Below are positions 1-8,300 of a stretch of DNA of 20,419 bases, in pieces (positions within the stretch are counted from its first letter, which is position 1; each line of letters begins with the position of its first letter). Made by a program: the position numbers and the translations under genes. The notes beneath the pieces were generated by a model. It ran no database searches, was not told where the DNA came from, and was given only the letters and a program-made list of their open reading frames with translations. The stretch is from an uncultured Blautia sp. (GTDB lineage: Bacteria; Bacillota; Clostridia; Lachnospirales; Lachnospiraceae): contig URHS01000044.1 of NCBI GenBank assembly GCA_900547685.1, positions 1 to 20,419 on the forward strand, read 5' to 3'.

Positions 1-810
1 CACACGCTCGTCCAGTTCTGTCTCAATATCTTTCACCGCACGATTGATATTCTCTCGGTCCACAACGTAATGCGATGCCGGAAAAATCGCAGCATGCTTT
101 AACTCATCCTTGATCTCCCCGGTCAAAATATCAATCTCGGTGATCCGATCGATCTCGTCGCCGAAAAACTCAATCCGGATCGCTGTCTCTGATTCATATG
201 CCGGGATCACTTCGACCACGTCGCCCCGCACACGGAATGTTCCGCGATGGAAATCCATATCGTTGCGGTCATATTGGATCTCGATCAGCTTCGCCATCAG
301 TTCGTCCCGCTCTTTGATCATGCCCGGTCGCAGAGAAATCACCATGTTCTGATAATCCATCGGGCTTCCCAGACCATAGATACAGGATACACTGGCGACA
401 ATGATCACATCCCGACGCTCGGTAAGCGCCATTGTAGCGGAAAGCCGAAGCTTGTCAATCTCATCGTTGATCGCGGAATCCTTGGCGATGTAAGTGTCCG
501 AGGAGGGAACGTAGGCTTCAGGCTGGTAGTAATCGTAGTAGGATACAAAGTATTCCACCGCGTTGTCAGGGAACATCTCCTTGAATTCCCCATACAACTG
601 TGCCGCCAGCGTCTTATTGTGAGCGATTACAAGTGTCGGTTTCTGAAGCTGCTCTATAACGTTTGCCATCGTAAAAGTCTTTCCGGAACCCGTAACCCCT
701 AGTAAAGTCTGGCATTGATTGCCTTCCTTGAAGCCTTTCACAAGCTCTGCAATCGCTTGCGGCTGGTCGCCGGTCGGCTTATATGGGGCTTTTAATTTGA
801 ACTCATTCAT
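1..810 (-). CDS. uvrB: Excinuclease ABC subunit B, N-terminal part (cut by window edge)
   Basis: UvrB is the damage-verifying helicase-like subunit of nucleotide excision repair. It is loaded by UvrA2 and then recruits UvrC. The 270 visible codons start MNEFKLKAPYKPTGDQPQAI, the family's usual N-terminus. Walker A GVTGSGKT is at about residues 38-45. The aromatic beta-hairpin that inserts between DNA strands (YYDYYQPEAYVPSSDTY) is at about 91-107, followed by LRLSATMALTERRDVI. The gene runs off the left edge, so motifs II-VI and the UvrC-binding tail are not visible. The ATG at 808-810 is preceded by a strong GGAGGGA site (817-823). By eye this stretch is richer in G+C than the DNA to its right. 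The leader is long and carries a TGATATAAT element and a LexA-like half-palindrome further upstream, which fits SOS control but is not proven. Identification is near certain. Confidence 0.97.
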   Translation of the reverse strand, partial: MNEFKLKAPYKPTGDQPQAIAELVKGFKEGNQCQTLLGVTGSGKTFTMANVIEQLQKPTLVIAHNKTLAAQLYGEFKEMFPDNAVEYFVSYYDYYQPEAYVPSSDTYIAKDSAINDEIDKLRLSATMALTERRDVIIVASVSCIYGLGSPMDYQNMVISLRPGMIKERDELMAKLIEIQYDRNDMDFHRGTFRVRGDVVEVIPAYESETAIRIEFFGDEIDRITEIDILTGEIKDELKHAAIFPASHYVVDRENINRAVKDIETELDERV

Positions 811-1144
811 GGTAAATCCCTCCATTTGTGACTTTTACTATGATCATTATCAGCCAAAAATTCGTATCCAGATTCATAATGAAAAGCTTATTTTATGGTG
901 AATAGATGTCCTTTTCACCTCGTTACGAATAAAAGTCACAAAACTGATTTTTGCGGATAAAACAGCACTCGGAAATACCTGATGATACCAGGCTCCGGTT
1001 CTGTCATATTTTTACTGTTTGTTCTTGTAACAGTCCCTATTATATCAGACATTTTTTTGAAAGTATATAGATGAAGGCAAGAAAAAAGTACAAATGTTCG
1101 ATTCTTATTTGTACTTTTCTCTCTTACTACTATTCTATTTTTTA
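811..1144. promoter_or_regulatory. Gene-free uvrB upstream region with inverted repeats and a -10-like element
   Basis: No convincing gene is present. A perfect 13-bp inverted repeat, TTTGTGACTTTTA at 825-837 and TAAAAGTCACAAA at 930-942, brackets a smaller hairpin GGTGAA/TTCACC (897-902 and 914-919). On the minus strand a TGATATAAT element has its -10 hexamer at 1039-1044. The -35 at the right distance is poor (TATACT, 1062-1067). This could be the uvrB promoter with a leader of about 230 nt. The far end holds the hairpin listed at 1084-1118. Confidence 0.4.
1084..1118. repeat. 12-bp perfect inverted repeat containing a LexA-like box
   Basis: AAAAGTACAAAT (1084-1095) and ATTTGTACTTTT (1107-1118) are exact reverse complements around an 11-nt loop with TTCGATT. 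Positions 1088-1100 read GTACAAATGTTCG, one mismatch from the Gram-positive LexA core GAAC-N4-GTTC. It also lies about 27 nt past the stop of the minus-strand gene fragment ending at 1145 and could act as its terminator. A similar hairpin with the same ends and loop core is at 11273-11312. Confidence 0.55.
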
Positions 1145-1272
1145 TCATGCTGCGTTGAAATATTCCTCCAGGATTAAGTCTATTTCAATCACTTCTGAAT
1201 AATCATAATACTGATCTTTCCGCTCTTTTGGAATAACTTCTTCAATAAATGGTTCCAATACATCCAGACAGC
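1145..1272 (-). pseudogene. 3' fragment of an unidentified gene
   Basis: An open minus-strand frame ends at a TGA-TAA double stop (TGA at 1145-1147). It encodes an acidic tail: LDVLEPFIEEVIPKERKDQ, then YYDYSEVIEIDLILEEYFNA and a final Ala. The amino-acid make-up looks like a real protein end rather than a shadow, but I do not recognise the family. The frame stays open into the neighbouring transposase remnant. There the plus strand clearly codes, so the real fragment probably stops near 1270 at a recombination junction. No start codon or ribosome site belongs to it. It could also be a chance open frame. Confidence 0.35.
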
Positions 1273-1651
1273 ACAACAGTTCCTGCGTGAATACGGCAAT
1301 GATTTTAAATTTAACATTACCCAAGTAATTGGACTTACCAACGAAGATGAAGTATCAAAAGAATTCAGACCTTACAAGCAGATGATTGAAAGATTAAATC
1401 GTACTTACAAGACTTCTTATAGACCAACAAATGGTTTTGATAACATTGACGGTGCCAACTATGAACTTGCGCTCTGGGTCACTTATTATAACTTTTTGAG
1501 ACCACATAAACACAATAACTATAAAGTCCTTAATGATATTGAAATGCTTCATGGTGCAAACAATATACCCGGTAAATGGCAGCTTCTCATCTTCCTTGGG
1601 CAACAAACCATCTTGAACTTACAGAACGGCGAAGCCGCTAATTGTTCTTAG
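1270..1651 (+). pseudogene. DDE-type transposase, C-terminal remnant
   Basis: The plus strand reads QQFLREYGNDFKFNITQVIG, then LTNEDEVSKEFRPYKQMIER, LNRTYKTSYRPTNGFDN, and YYNFLRPHKH before a TAG at 1649-1651. The segment FRPYKQMIERLNRTYK carries the third catalytic acid (E) of an RNase H-fold transposase, followed by the usual NFLRPH end motif. The first two catalytic Asp residues and the N-terminal HTH are absent, so this is roughly the last 125 residues of a protein normally well over 300. The left end abuts the unidentified fragment on the opposite strand, and there is no start codon before the homologous region. The exact IS family is uncertain. It is a dead remnant of an insertion sequence. 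Confidence 0.75.
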
Positions 1652-1677
1652 ATTCTGAACCTGAGGGAGCGTTACCA

Positions 1678-1822
1678 GCCACCGCAAAGCGGTATGCCCT
1701 TGACAGACAATCAAAAAGAACTGCTACACTGTTGTCAGCGACGGAGAAAATCTAACTGTTTTTAAGTTCTTCGCCGTTGGTAATTGCCTGACAGCAGTTC
1801 TTTTTGTGCTGTCAAGGGTGGC
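1678..1822. repeat. Long imperfect hairpin (MITE-like or IS-end structure)
   Basis: Nested inverted repeats form one arm-to-arm fold. These are GCCACC/GGTGGC (1678-1683, 1817-1822), CCCTTGACAG/CTGTCAAGGG (1697-1706, 1809-1818), AAAAAGAACTGCT/AGCAGTTCTTTTT (1713-1725, 1793-1805), and CGACGG/CCGTTG with one wobble (1739-1744, 1773-1778). A small separate hairpin ACCGC-aaa-GCGGT (1681-1693) sits in the left arm and competes with the outermost pair. No open frame of note lies inside. It sits just past the transposase remnant, so it may be an end of that element, a miniature derivative, or a structured RNA. Confidence 0.6.
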
Positions 1823-1869
1823 GGACGATTTCCACAGCCTTAAATATTTGCAGTTTTCAAGGTTTTTTT

Positions 1870-1896
1870 GAGCCTTTTCTTTTTGGCTCATTTTTT
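1870..1896. terminator. Bidirectional rho-independent terminator
   Basis: GAGCC (1870-1874) pairs with GGCTC (1885-1889) and is flanked by T-runs in both directions: TTTTTTT before the left arm, read as A-run or T-run depending on strand, and ATTTTTT after the right arm. It lies about 40 nt past the stop of the minus-strand HAD gene and can also close plus-strand transcription from the transposase remnant. Confidence 0.7.
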
Positions 1897-1933
1897 CATA
1901 ACTTATTTGACACTATCTATTTGCCTAATCACA

Positions 1934-2485
1934 CTATTCCTCTTTTGCTTTTGCCATACTGGCGATATCTCCCACTCCATTCAATACCATTGTCGGAATA
2001 TAAGCATAAGTTTTGAGTGTATCCTTCGTTGAACATCCAGAGAGAACCAATACAGTAGACATACCACTTTCCATTCCTGAAATCACATCTGTATCCATAC
2101 GATCCCCAACCATTACAGCTTCTGCTGAATGACATCCAAGCATATTCAATCCTGTTCTCATCATCAGTGGATTCGGTTTCCCACAGAAATATGCCTGTGT
2201 ACCTGTTGCCATTTCAATTGGGGCAATCAATGCACGACAGGCAGGAGCGATTCCGTTCTCGATTGGTCCGGAAACATCCATCCTTGCCAGTTTCTGATTT
2301 AATTCCCGTGGTGTATATCCACTATTATTTGTCAAAAATAAATATTCTTTCTTTTCATCATGCAACCACTGGATGAATTCTGGAACACCTGGCAATATCT
2401 GATTGCCATGATAAATCACACCATCCATATCACAGATGAATCCTTTTTTTTCATTAAAATCGATTATGGATTTTCTCATGTTCAT
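1934..2485 (-). CDS. HAD-IIA (NagD-like) phosphatase with truncated cap domain
   Basis: This is a haloacid-dehalogenase superfamily phosphatase of the IIA subfamily, which hydrolyses small sugar or nucleotide phosphates in the cytosol. All core motifs are present: DMD (Asp19/Asp21) in FICDMDGVIYHG, motif II FLTNNSG (about 50-56), motif III Lys in CGKPNP (about 103), and motif IV GDRMDTD (Asp128/Asp132). Relatives are about 260 residues; this protein has 183. Motif II is followed by LNQKLARM and then directly by DVSGPIENGI, which in relatives belongs far downstream. About 80 residues of the C2 cap are therefore missing, with the reading frame kept (junction near 2270-2280). The cap controls substrate access, so activity may be lost or broadened. 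The start is the ATG at 2483-2485; AGGG lies upstream, but a strong ribosome site is not visible. A -35/-10 pair is visible upstream. Confidence 0.85.
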   Translation of the reverse strand: MNMRKSIIDFNEKKGFICDMDGVIYHGNQILPGVPEFIQWLHDEKKEYLFLTNNSGYTPRELNQKLARMDVSGPIENGIAPACRALIAPIEMATGTQAYFCGKPNPLMMRTGLNMLGCHSAEAVMVGDRMDTDVISGMESGMSTVLVLSGCSTKDTLKTYAYIPTMVLNGVGDIASMAKAKEE

Positions 2486-2532
2486 ATGCGCCCTGCCTTT
2501 CTTGTTTCTTTAGAATACACCTTACTCTTTTC

Positions 2533-2561
2533 ATAATAGAATAAAACTCTTTTTTCTACAA
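2533..2561 (-). promoter_or_regulatory. Probable promoter of the HAD phosphatase gene
   Basis: On the minus strand TTGTAG (2556-2561) and TATTAT (2533-2538) are separated by 17 bp. A second -10-like TATAAT at 2572-2577 has no good -35. The promoter lies about 50 bp upstream of the start codon. Confidence 0.45.
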
Positions 2562-2646
2562 ATATTTTTATATTATATCATCCACACATGAAATCAAATA
2601 CATAGTACTGTAAAATCAAAGTAAATATTTCGATCAACAGAACCTT

Positions 2647-3447
2647 TTATGACAACATCTCTTTCACACAAGTACTTCGATAATCACTTGGTGATATTTT
2701 ATATCTTTCTTTAAATACTCGGTTAAACGTTCTCTGACTTTCAAATCCACTATCCAGACAAATATTTGTAATAGAATCACTCGTATTTTCCAAACGATGG
2801 CATGCATAGTTCAGCCTTGCATCGTTAAGATATTGATTAAAGTTTCTATGGAATGTCTTGGAAAAGAGTCTGGATAAAACATATTTGCTCACGCCCAGGT
2901 CTTTTGCCATCTCTTCCAACGAAAACTTCTTCTTGAAATTTGCTGATATATAGGAAACTGTCTGGTAAATAAGATCGTTGCTCCCCACACTGCTCTTTTC
3001 TACCAAATTTAATTTTCCTATGCAGCGTGCCAACACAATTTGAAGATATGCCTGTGCAACAGTAATATCCGACTGTTCTGTCTCTAAAATTGCATTTATA
3101 ACCCTATATACCTCCGGTTCAACCTTTTCCGCTTTGATGATTGGGTATTCAGGAGCCATGGATTGCATGATATCTGCAAATTTGGCTATCGTAAATGGCG
3201 ATGCAATCAGATAAGTCGCTTTATTTACACCGGGTGTCAGTACCTGGTAGTGATGAATAACATCTGGAAATACAAAGCCTATATCTCCTTTTTCCATATG
3301 GTATAGTTCCTGTCCGACACCAAGTTCTAATGATCCACTTGTTACACAAACGATCTCCAGTGCATTATGAAGATGTGGTTCAATATGTTTTGACTTCCTA
3401 TTTATTGCTATAATCTCCTCTTTTGTGTCAACATATTTTAACTGCAT
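2647..3447 (-). CDS. AraC-family transcriptional regulator
   Basis: A 266-residue regulator with an N-terminal cupin-type ligand pocket and a C-terminal pair of HTH motifs. The pocket carries HIEPHLHNALEIVCVTSG, with the His residues that mark cupin sensors, and MEKGDIGFVFPDVIHHY. The DNA-binding domain occupies about the last 95 residues: FSLEEMAKDLGVSKYVLSRL in HTH 1, and SITNICLDSGFESQRTFNRV followed by YKISPSDYR in HTH 2. The frame is open to 3564, but the ATG at 3445-3447 is chosen because AAAGGGGAG lies just before it and the extra 39 residues have no cupin features. A candidate promoter is TTGCTT-N17-TATAGA on the minus strand (3473-3501), back to back with a plus-strand promoter. It lies downstream of the symporter gene in the same orientation, so it probably helps control the galactoside locus. 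The inducer cannot be read from sequence. Confidence 0.88.
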   Translation of the reverse strand: MQLKYVDTKEEIIAINRKSKHIEPHLHNALEIVCVTSGSLELGVGQELYHMEKGDIGFVFPDVIHHYQVLTPGVNKATYLIASPFTIAKFADIMQSMAPEYPIIKAEKVEPEVYRVINAILETEQSDITVAQAYLQIVLARCIGKLNLVEKSSVGSNDLIYQTVSYISANFKKKFSLEEMAKDLGVSKYVLSRLFSKTFHRNFNQYLNDARLNYACHRLENTSDSITNICLDSGFESQRTFNRVFKERYKISPSDYRSTCVKEMLS

Positions 3448-3490
3448 GAAATACTCCCCTTTGCAACATTTGTCTATATCTTCTTTCGAT

Positions 3491-3524
3491 TTGGCAAGCA
3501 ATCCTTTTACACCTATCTTATAAT
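3491..3524 (+). promoter_or_regulatory. Candidate plus-strand promoter for the leader ORF
   Basis: TTGGCA (3491-3496) is followed after 17 bp by TATCTT (3514-3519), which overlaps a perfect TATAAT (3519-3524). Transcription would start near 3526-3532, shortly before a very strong Shine-Dalgarno sequence. It overlaps the proposed minus-strand promoter of the araC-type gene (3473-3501). Confidence 0.4.
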
Positions 3525-3556
3525 CAACTTGTAAATAAGGAAAGGAGGAATTGCAA

Positions 3557-3634
3557 ATGAGCAACCTAAAAAAATATCTGAATGACCTTTTAGTATTCTA
3601 CACTGAATATTTTGAGCATCCTTACCATGTATAA
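3557..3634 (+). CDS. 25-residue leader-peptide-like ORF
   Basis: ATG at 3557-3559 is preceded by GGAAAGGAGGA (3539-3549) at good spacing, one of the best ribosome sites in the window. The peptide is MSNLKKYLNDLLVFYTEYFE followed by HPYHV and TAA. It is rich in aromatic residues (Tyr, Phe) and in Leu, with two His near its end. It is not a member of any family I recognise. Its codons overlap the left arm of a 12-bp inverted repeat (3586-3597). The right arm (3634-3645) starts at its stop codon and shares bases with a following terminator. This is the layout of a ribosome-controlled transcription attenuator. No plus-strand gene follows, so the peptide may be a relic of a removed resistance or biosynthetic gene, or the transcript may act by itself. 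Confidence 0.5.
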   Translation: MSNLKKYLNDLLVFYTEYFEHPYHV

Positions 3635-3710
3635 ATACTAAAAGGACTATTTTGTGAAAACTGAATATTTTCTTAAGGCCATTTCACAAAAATGAAGTGG
3701 TCCTTTTTTA
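3586..3710 (+). promoter_or_regulatory. Attenuator-like pair of mutually exclusive hairpins ending in a terminator
   Basis: Hairpin A pairs CCTTTTAGTATT (3586-3597) with AATACTAAAAGG (3634-3645), 12 of 12. Hairpin B pairs AAAAGGAC (3640-3647) with GTCCTTTT (3700-3707), plus the inner stem TTTTGTGAAA/TTTCACAAAA (3650-3659, 3682-3691), and runs into TTTTTTATTTT. AAAAGG belongs to both, so A and B exclude each other. A ribosome stalled or moving on the leader ORF would choose between them. Hairpin B could also end minus-strand transcription from the symporter gene, but its T-run there is short. Confidence 0.55.
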
Positions 3711-3798
3711 TTTTCAAAATACAGTTCAATCACTTTATATATAGAAAAAAGCACTGTCTCATCGAGCAATGACCAGACAACGCTTTCTCCTGTCAATT

Positions 3799-5196
3799 CT
3801 AATTTATGTCTGATGCATCTGTTACTTCATCTGCAGCAATTCCCTTTTCTGCTTTCAGTTTTTTATTTGCATCTTCTACATTCATTCTTGAAAGTACAAA
3901 CATAATCAATACATCAAAGATTAACGGAAGCCAAAGATACATAAACTGCATCATGTCAAGTGCAGACTGTGGCTGAGTTGCATTTGTTCCAACATATCCA
4001 CTGAACTCAAGCATCCATCCAACAACAGCGGTTCCAATACCTCCACCGATTTTTACGCCAAGAGAAGTACAAGAGTACATCGTTCCGTCAATTCTCTTTC
4101 CCTGTGTAAGATAAGTGTATTCAGAGCAGGATGCGATAACTGCATTCATATCTCCCTGCCATGGTCCCTGACCTAAGGCTGCAAGAGCTGTAAATGCCAT
4201 CATCAGCGGAACACTGCCCATATATCCTGCAACAACAACAAGTGCTCTACCGATGACTGCTAAGACATAACCTCTTAAGTTCAGTTTATACATACCTTTC
4301 CACTTACCAACTAATGTCGGTGTGAAAATCAGGGCAATGATCAGTGGAATATTTACTGCCCATGCAAATTGTCCAAACAAATTCTTATTTTTCAGTACCC
4401 ATGTCATGTAATAAATGCCAGCTCCAATCATGGCACCATATAACTGCTGTAAAATATATGTTCCACAAATCATCATGTAATATTTGTTTTTAACAAGAAG
4501 CTTGAATGCATGTACCATTCCGTACTTTTCATTATCATCCTTTACTTCTCCTTCGTTAAGTTCTTCCTCAGGAAGTTCCTTAACAGAAAGTGCTGAAATC
4601 GTATTTACGACAAGACCAATGATTGCATAGATAATAGCAACCGTTCTCCATGCTGCAGCATCTCCACCACATTTATCTACAAATCCAACTGTAATTGCCT
4701 GAATCAGAAGACTTGTTGAAAACGCAAAAATAAAACGGTAAGATCCCATCTGCACACGCTCTTTGCTGTTCTTTGTAATCAATGACGTAAGTGCTGAATA
4801 AGCAATATTGTTTGCTGTATAAAACACACCATTTAACAGTGTATAAGAAATAAAGAACCATGCATATTTAGCCGTTGTTCCCAAACTCACCGGTACTGCA
4901 AAGCAGCCGACCAGCGTAATGGCACAACCAATATATCCGTATAGCATCCAGGGTTTCGCTTTTCCCATTTTACTGTGTGTTTTGTCAATCATTGATCCAA
5001 AAAATATATCTGTAAAACCATCAAATAGTTTTGATACGGCAATCAGGGTACCTACGACACCTGCAGCAAGTCCTACTGAGTCCGTCAAATAGACCATCAT
5101 AAAAGATGTCAGGAACGCATAGACTACATTACCTGCAATATCGCCTGATCCATATCCAATTTTGTTATACCATTTCAAATACTTTTTTTCTTCCAT
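3799..5196 (-). CDS. GPH-family sugar:cation symporter (major facilitator fold), probable galactoside importer
   Basis: A 465-residue polytopic membrane protein of the glycoside-pentoside-hexuronide:cation symporter family, whose members include LacS and MelB. Family marks include the N-terminal YGSGDIAGNVVYAFLTSF, a first-loop segment SKLFDGFTDIFFGSMIDKTH with GKAKPWMLYG, and a central cytoplasmic loop rich in Glu/Lys (about 205-225). About twelve hydrophobic helices can be traced. It lacks the C-terminal IIA(Glc) domain of streptococcal LacS. The frame extends to 5271, but the ATG at 5194-5196 fits the family start and has GAGGAG upstream. It lies 116 nt downstream of lacZ on the same strand with a 9-bp hairpin in the gap, so the two are probably co-transcribed. 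Lactose or a related galactoside as substrate is inferred from that neighbour. Confidence 0.9.
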   Translation of the reverse strand: MEEKKYLKWYNKIGYGSGDIAGNVVYAFLTSFMMVYLTDSVGLAAGVVGTLIAVSKLFDGFTDIFFGSMIDKTHSKMGKAKPWMLYGYIGCAITLVGCFAVPVSLGTTAKYAWFFISYTLLNGVFYTANNIAYSALTSLITKNSKERVQMGSYRFIFAFSTSLLIQAITVGFVDKCGGDAAAWRTVAIIYAIIGLVVNTISALSVKELPEEELNEGEVKDDNEKYGMVHAFKLLVKNKYYMMICGTYILQQLYGAMIGAGIYYMTWVLKNKNLFGQFAWAVNIPLIIALIFTPTLVGKWKGMYKLNLRGYVLAVIGRALVVVAGYMGSVPLMMAFTALAALGQGPWQGDMNAVIASCSEYTYLTQGKRIDGTMYSCTSLGVKIGGGIGTAVVGWMLEFSGYVGTNATQPQSALDMMQFMYLWLPLIFDVLIMFVLSRMNVEDANKKLKAEKGIAADEVTDASDIN

Positions 5197-5234
5197 CGAA
5201 TTTCTTTGCTCCTCATCTTCATCGCACTTATTTT

Positions 5235-5277
5235 GTCTGATTGCTCTGTATATCCGGACTTTACATAACAATCAGAC
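5235..5277 (-). repeat. Intercistronic hairpin between lacZ and the symporter gene
   Basis: GTCTGATTG (5235-5243) and CAATCAGAC (5269-5277) are perfect reverse complements with a 25-nt loop. There is no T-run on the minus strand, so it is not a classical terminator. It could set the relative stability or processing of the two parts of the operon mRNA. Confidence 0.5.
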
Positions 5278-5312
5278 TCTCTTTCCTTGTTTACGGGTTA
5301 CATGAAACTTTA

Positions 5313-8300
5313 TTACCCCTTTACATACGGTATCAGTGTAAACTGAAACCGGAATAATACATCATCAAATCGGTACTGCTCCAATACAACTGGACCACAA
5401 CTATTAGAACCAATGCCATTTAATGCGTAGTCAACACAGAATACTACACTATCTGATTCTATCAGTTCATAATTATGCGTTTTCTTCTCAAGTTCTTCCT
5501 GTGTATAATAAGAAGCATTGAATGAAAATGCCTTTTCTGCGGATGCCACAATTCCATATCGGCTGTTGTTAAGCTCTACATATTCACAATCATAATGGCT
5601 TCCATTTTCCTGTGGGCGAATATAATCCTCATGCAAATCATCTACATTTGCCTGATACAAACCGTGGCTCGCAGCCTGATGTTTGTCACAATAGCTTTCC
5701 TGTGGTCCCATTCCAAAGTATCGTGCAGCTGAAAGTTTTTTATCCAGGAACATCCTCACACCAAATCTTGGCAGGTCCGGAAATTCATCATCTTTTGTTA
5801 CTGCAATATCTGCATCAATCTTTCCAGCAGCTTCTATTTTCCATGTGATCGTCACATCAAGAATCTTCTGTACTGTCTCTGCCACAACGGATGCATGGCT
5901 TGTAATTTTCACACCATGCTTTCCCTGCACGACCTCTGTCGTGTAAGCTCTTGTATAAGCTTTATCATAATGGGCTTTCTTCCATTCAGACTTGATGTAC
6001 ATATCGTTATCTGTTGGAGCTCTCCAAATATTTAATTCCATCGGATGGTTCAAGTATTCCCGCCCTGCGAATTTCATCTCTGTAAAGAGTGCAGTACGTT
6101 TGTCTATGGTATAAGCAAATTCACGCCCCTTGATATGAATCTGTGTATCATTTTCATTTACCTGTAATTCAGAGCCCACTGCTGTTTTTTGTAGCCATTT
6201 CTCAGCAAGTTTACATTTTGCACCGTCTTTGCTTACCTCAATTTCATCAAATCCAAGAATATGGTCTTCATCCAACAGTGGCAATTCCTTTTTCAGATGG
6301 TAAATAAATTTTAAATAACATTTTCCACTCTCTGGCACATTGATTTTAAGGTTTATTTTTCCTTCACTGTGTGGTGCTGCTGAAACTTCTGGAAGTTTAC
6401 CTTTGCTGATTACAAGCCCGTCCTGCGTCAGTTCATAACTGATCTTCACATAATCTTTCAAGTCATCAAAATCCATGTAGTTATGAAGCACCAGTTCTCC
6501 GCTTTCTTTGTCATAGGAAATAACCCTTGCCGGGCGATAAACATTCTTGTATTCCAAAAGTCCTGTATGTACCGTTCTGTCCGGATATACTAATCCATCC
6601 ATACAGAAGTTGCCATCATGAATTTCTTCGCCATGGTCGCCCCCATAAGCATATATAGTCTTTCCATTCTCAGCAGTTCCATGAGCAATCGCATGGTCAC
6701 ACCATTCCCAGACAAAGCCGCCGCACATTTTATCATTATCCTGAATCATCTGGAAGTAATCTTCAAAATCTCCAGGTCCGTTTCCCATACTGTGACAGTA
6801 CTCTACCAAAAGGAAGGGTTTGCTTCCATCTTTATCCAGATATTCCTGAACTTCGGAAATCGCCGGATACATCCGGCTGTACACATCCAGATTGCTGTAA
6901 TCATATGTTTCATCATAATTACGATATCTTGCACTCTCATATTGTGTAATACGGTCTGGATCAAAATTCTTTGTCCATTCCAGTGCTTTTTCAAAGTTGC
7001 AGCCATAAGCACTCTCATTTCCCATTGACCACATAACAATACAGAAACGGTTTTTGTCACGTTCCACCATGAGTTTTACTCGATCAACGATTGCCTCTTC
7101 CCATACCGGATCATCTGCAATCTTCTCATTCCATCGTTTGAACCGATTGTAATCGGTGTCTTCTTTTCTGTAGATCATAAATGGACCATGAGCTTCAATA
7201 TCTGCTTCATCTATTACCATGAATCCATACTTGTCACACATTTCATAGAAAAATGGTGCGTTCGGATAGTGGCTGGAACGGATCGCATTAAAATTATGCT
7301 GCTTCATTAACGTAAGATCGGTTGTAATCTGTTCCGGATTGATTGTAAATCCAGTAACCGGATCAGAATCATGTCGATTGACACCACGGAATTTAATCTT
7401 CTGTCCATTTAAATAAATAACCTGGTCTTTAATCTCTATCTTTCTTAATGCAATGTGATCTACAATTACTTCATTCTCTGTTTCAAGAATCAGTTTATAT
7501 AGATATGGATTTTCTGTATTCCAAAGTTCCGGACTTGCGATTTCTAATACAGCTGTTCCTTCTTCAGCAATACTTCCTAGTGCTACAACTGCTCCGTTTC
7601 TATCTTCAATCGAAATTTTTACATTTAACGGAGAGTAGAATTTCATTTCAATTTCTACTTTCGCAAGCATATCCTCAATTCTTGTTTTAATATGATAATC
7701 ACTGATTGCCTGTTTTGGGCGTTTCAAAATGTACACATCCCGGAAAATACCACTCATACGGAATTTGTCCTGATCTTCCAAATAGGAACCATCACACCAC
7801 TTCATGACCAGAACCGCTATGCTGTTCTCTCCGTCCCGAAGGAGGTCGGTGATATCAAACTCACTGGTCATATGAGAAACCTGGCTATACCCTACATAAG
7901 AGCCATTGATCCATACATAAAAGCAACTGTCTACTCCTTCAAAATTCAAGAAAGCTTTTGGTGCATTTTCATCTTTGTGATAAACAAAGGTATGTGCATA
8001 TGTTCCACATGGAATATCCTGTGGTACATACGGTGGATCAAATGGGAATGGATACCTGATGTTTGTATACTGATGTGTGTCATATCCTGCCATCTGCCAT
8101 ACACTCGGAACCTGAATCTCATCAAAATTTTCTGTATCATAATCTTTCTCAAAGAAGGGTTCCTGAACATCATAGATACTGTTAAAATACTGGAACTTCC
8201 AAGTTCCGTTCAATAACTGCATTCGGTCTGACTCTTCCCTGTGCTCCACCAGGTTATCCATTCTTTTGGATGCCGGAATAAAATAGGCTCTGGCTGGCAT

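Noticed and set aside
247..702. 151-codon plus-strand open frame
   Set aside because: It lies entirely inside uvrB on the other strand, which has clear UvrB motifs; no ribosome site or family features.
1270..1822. Complete insertion sequence
   Set aside because: Only the C-terminal third of the transposase is present and no matching terminal inverted repeats flank it.
3448..3564. 39-residue N-terminal extension of the downstream AraC regulator
   Set aside because: A good ribosome site (AAAGGGGAG) lies just before the internal ATG at 3447 and the extension has no domain features.
7692..8216. 174-codon plus-strand open frame inside lacZ
   Set aside because: The minus strand encodes well-conserved GH2 sequence here; no ribosome site for the plus frame.
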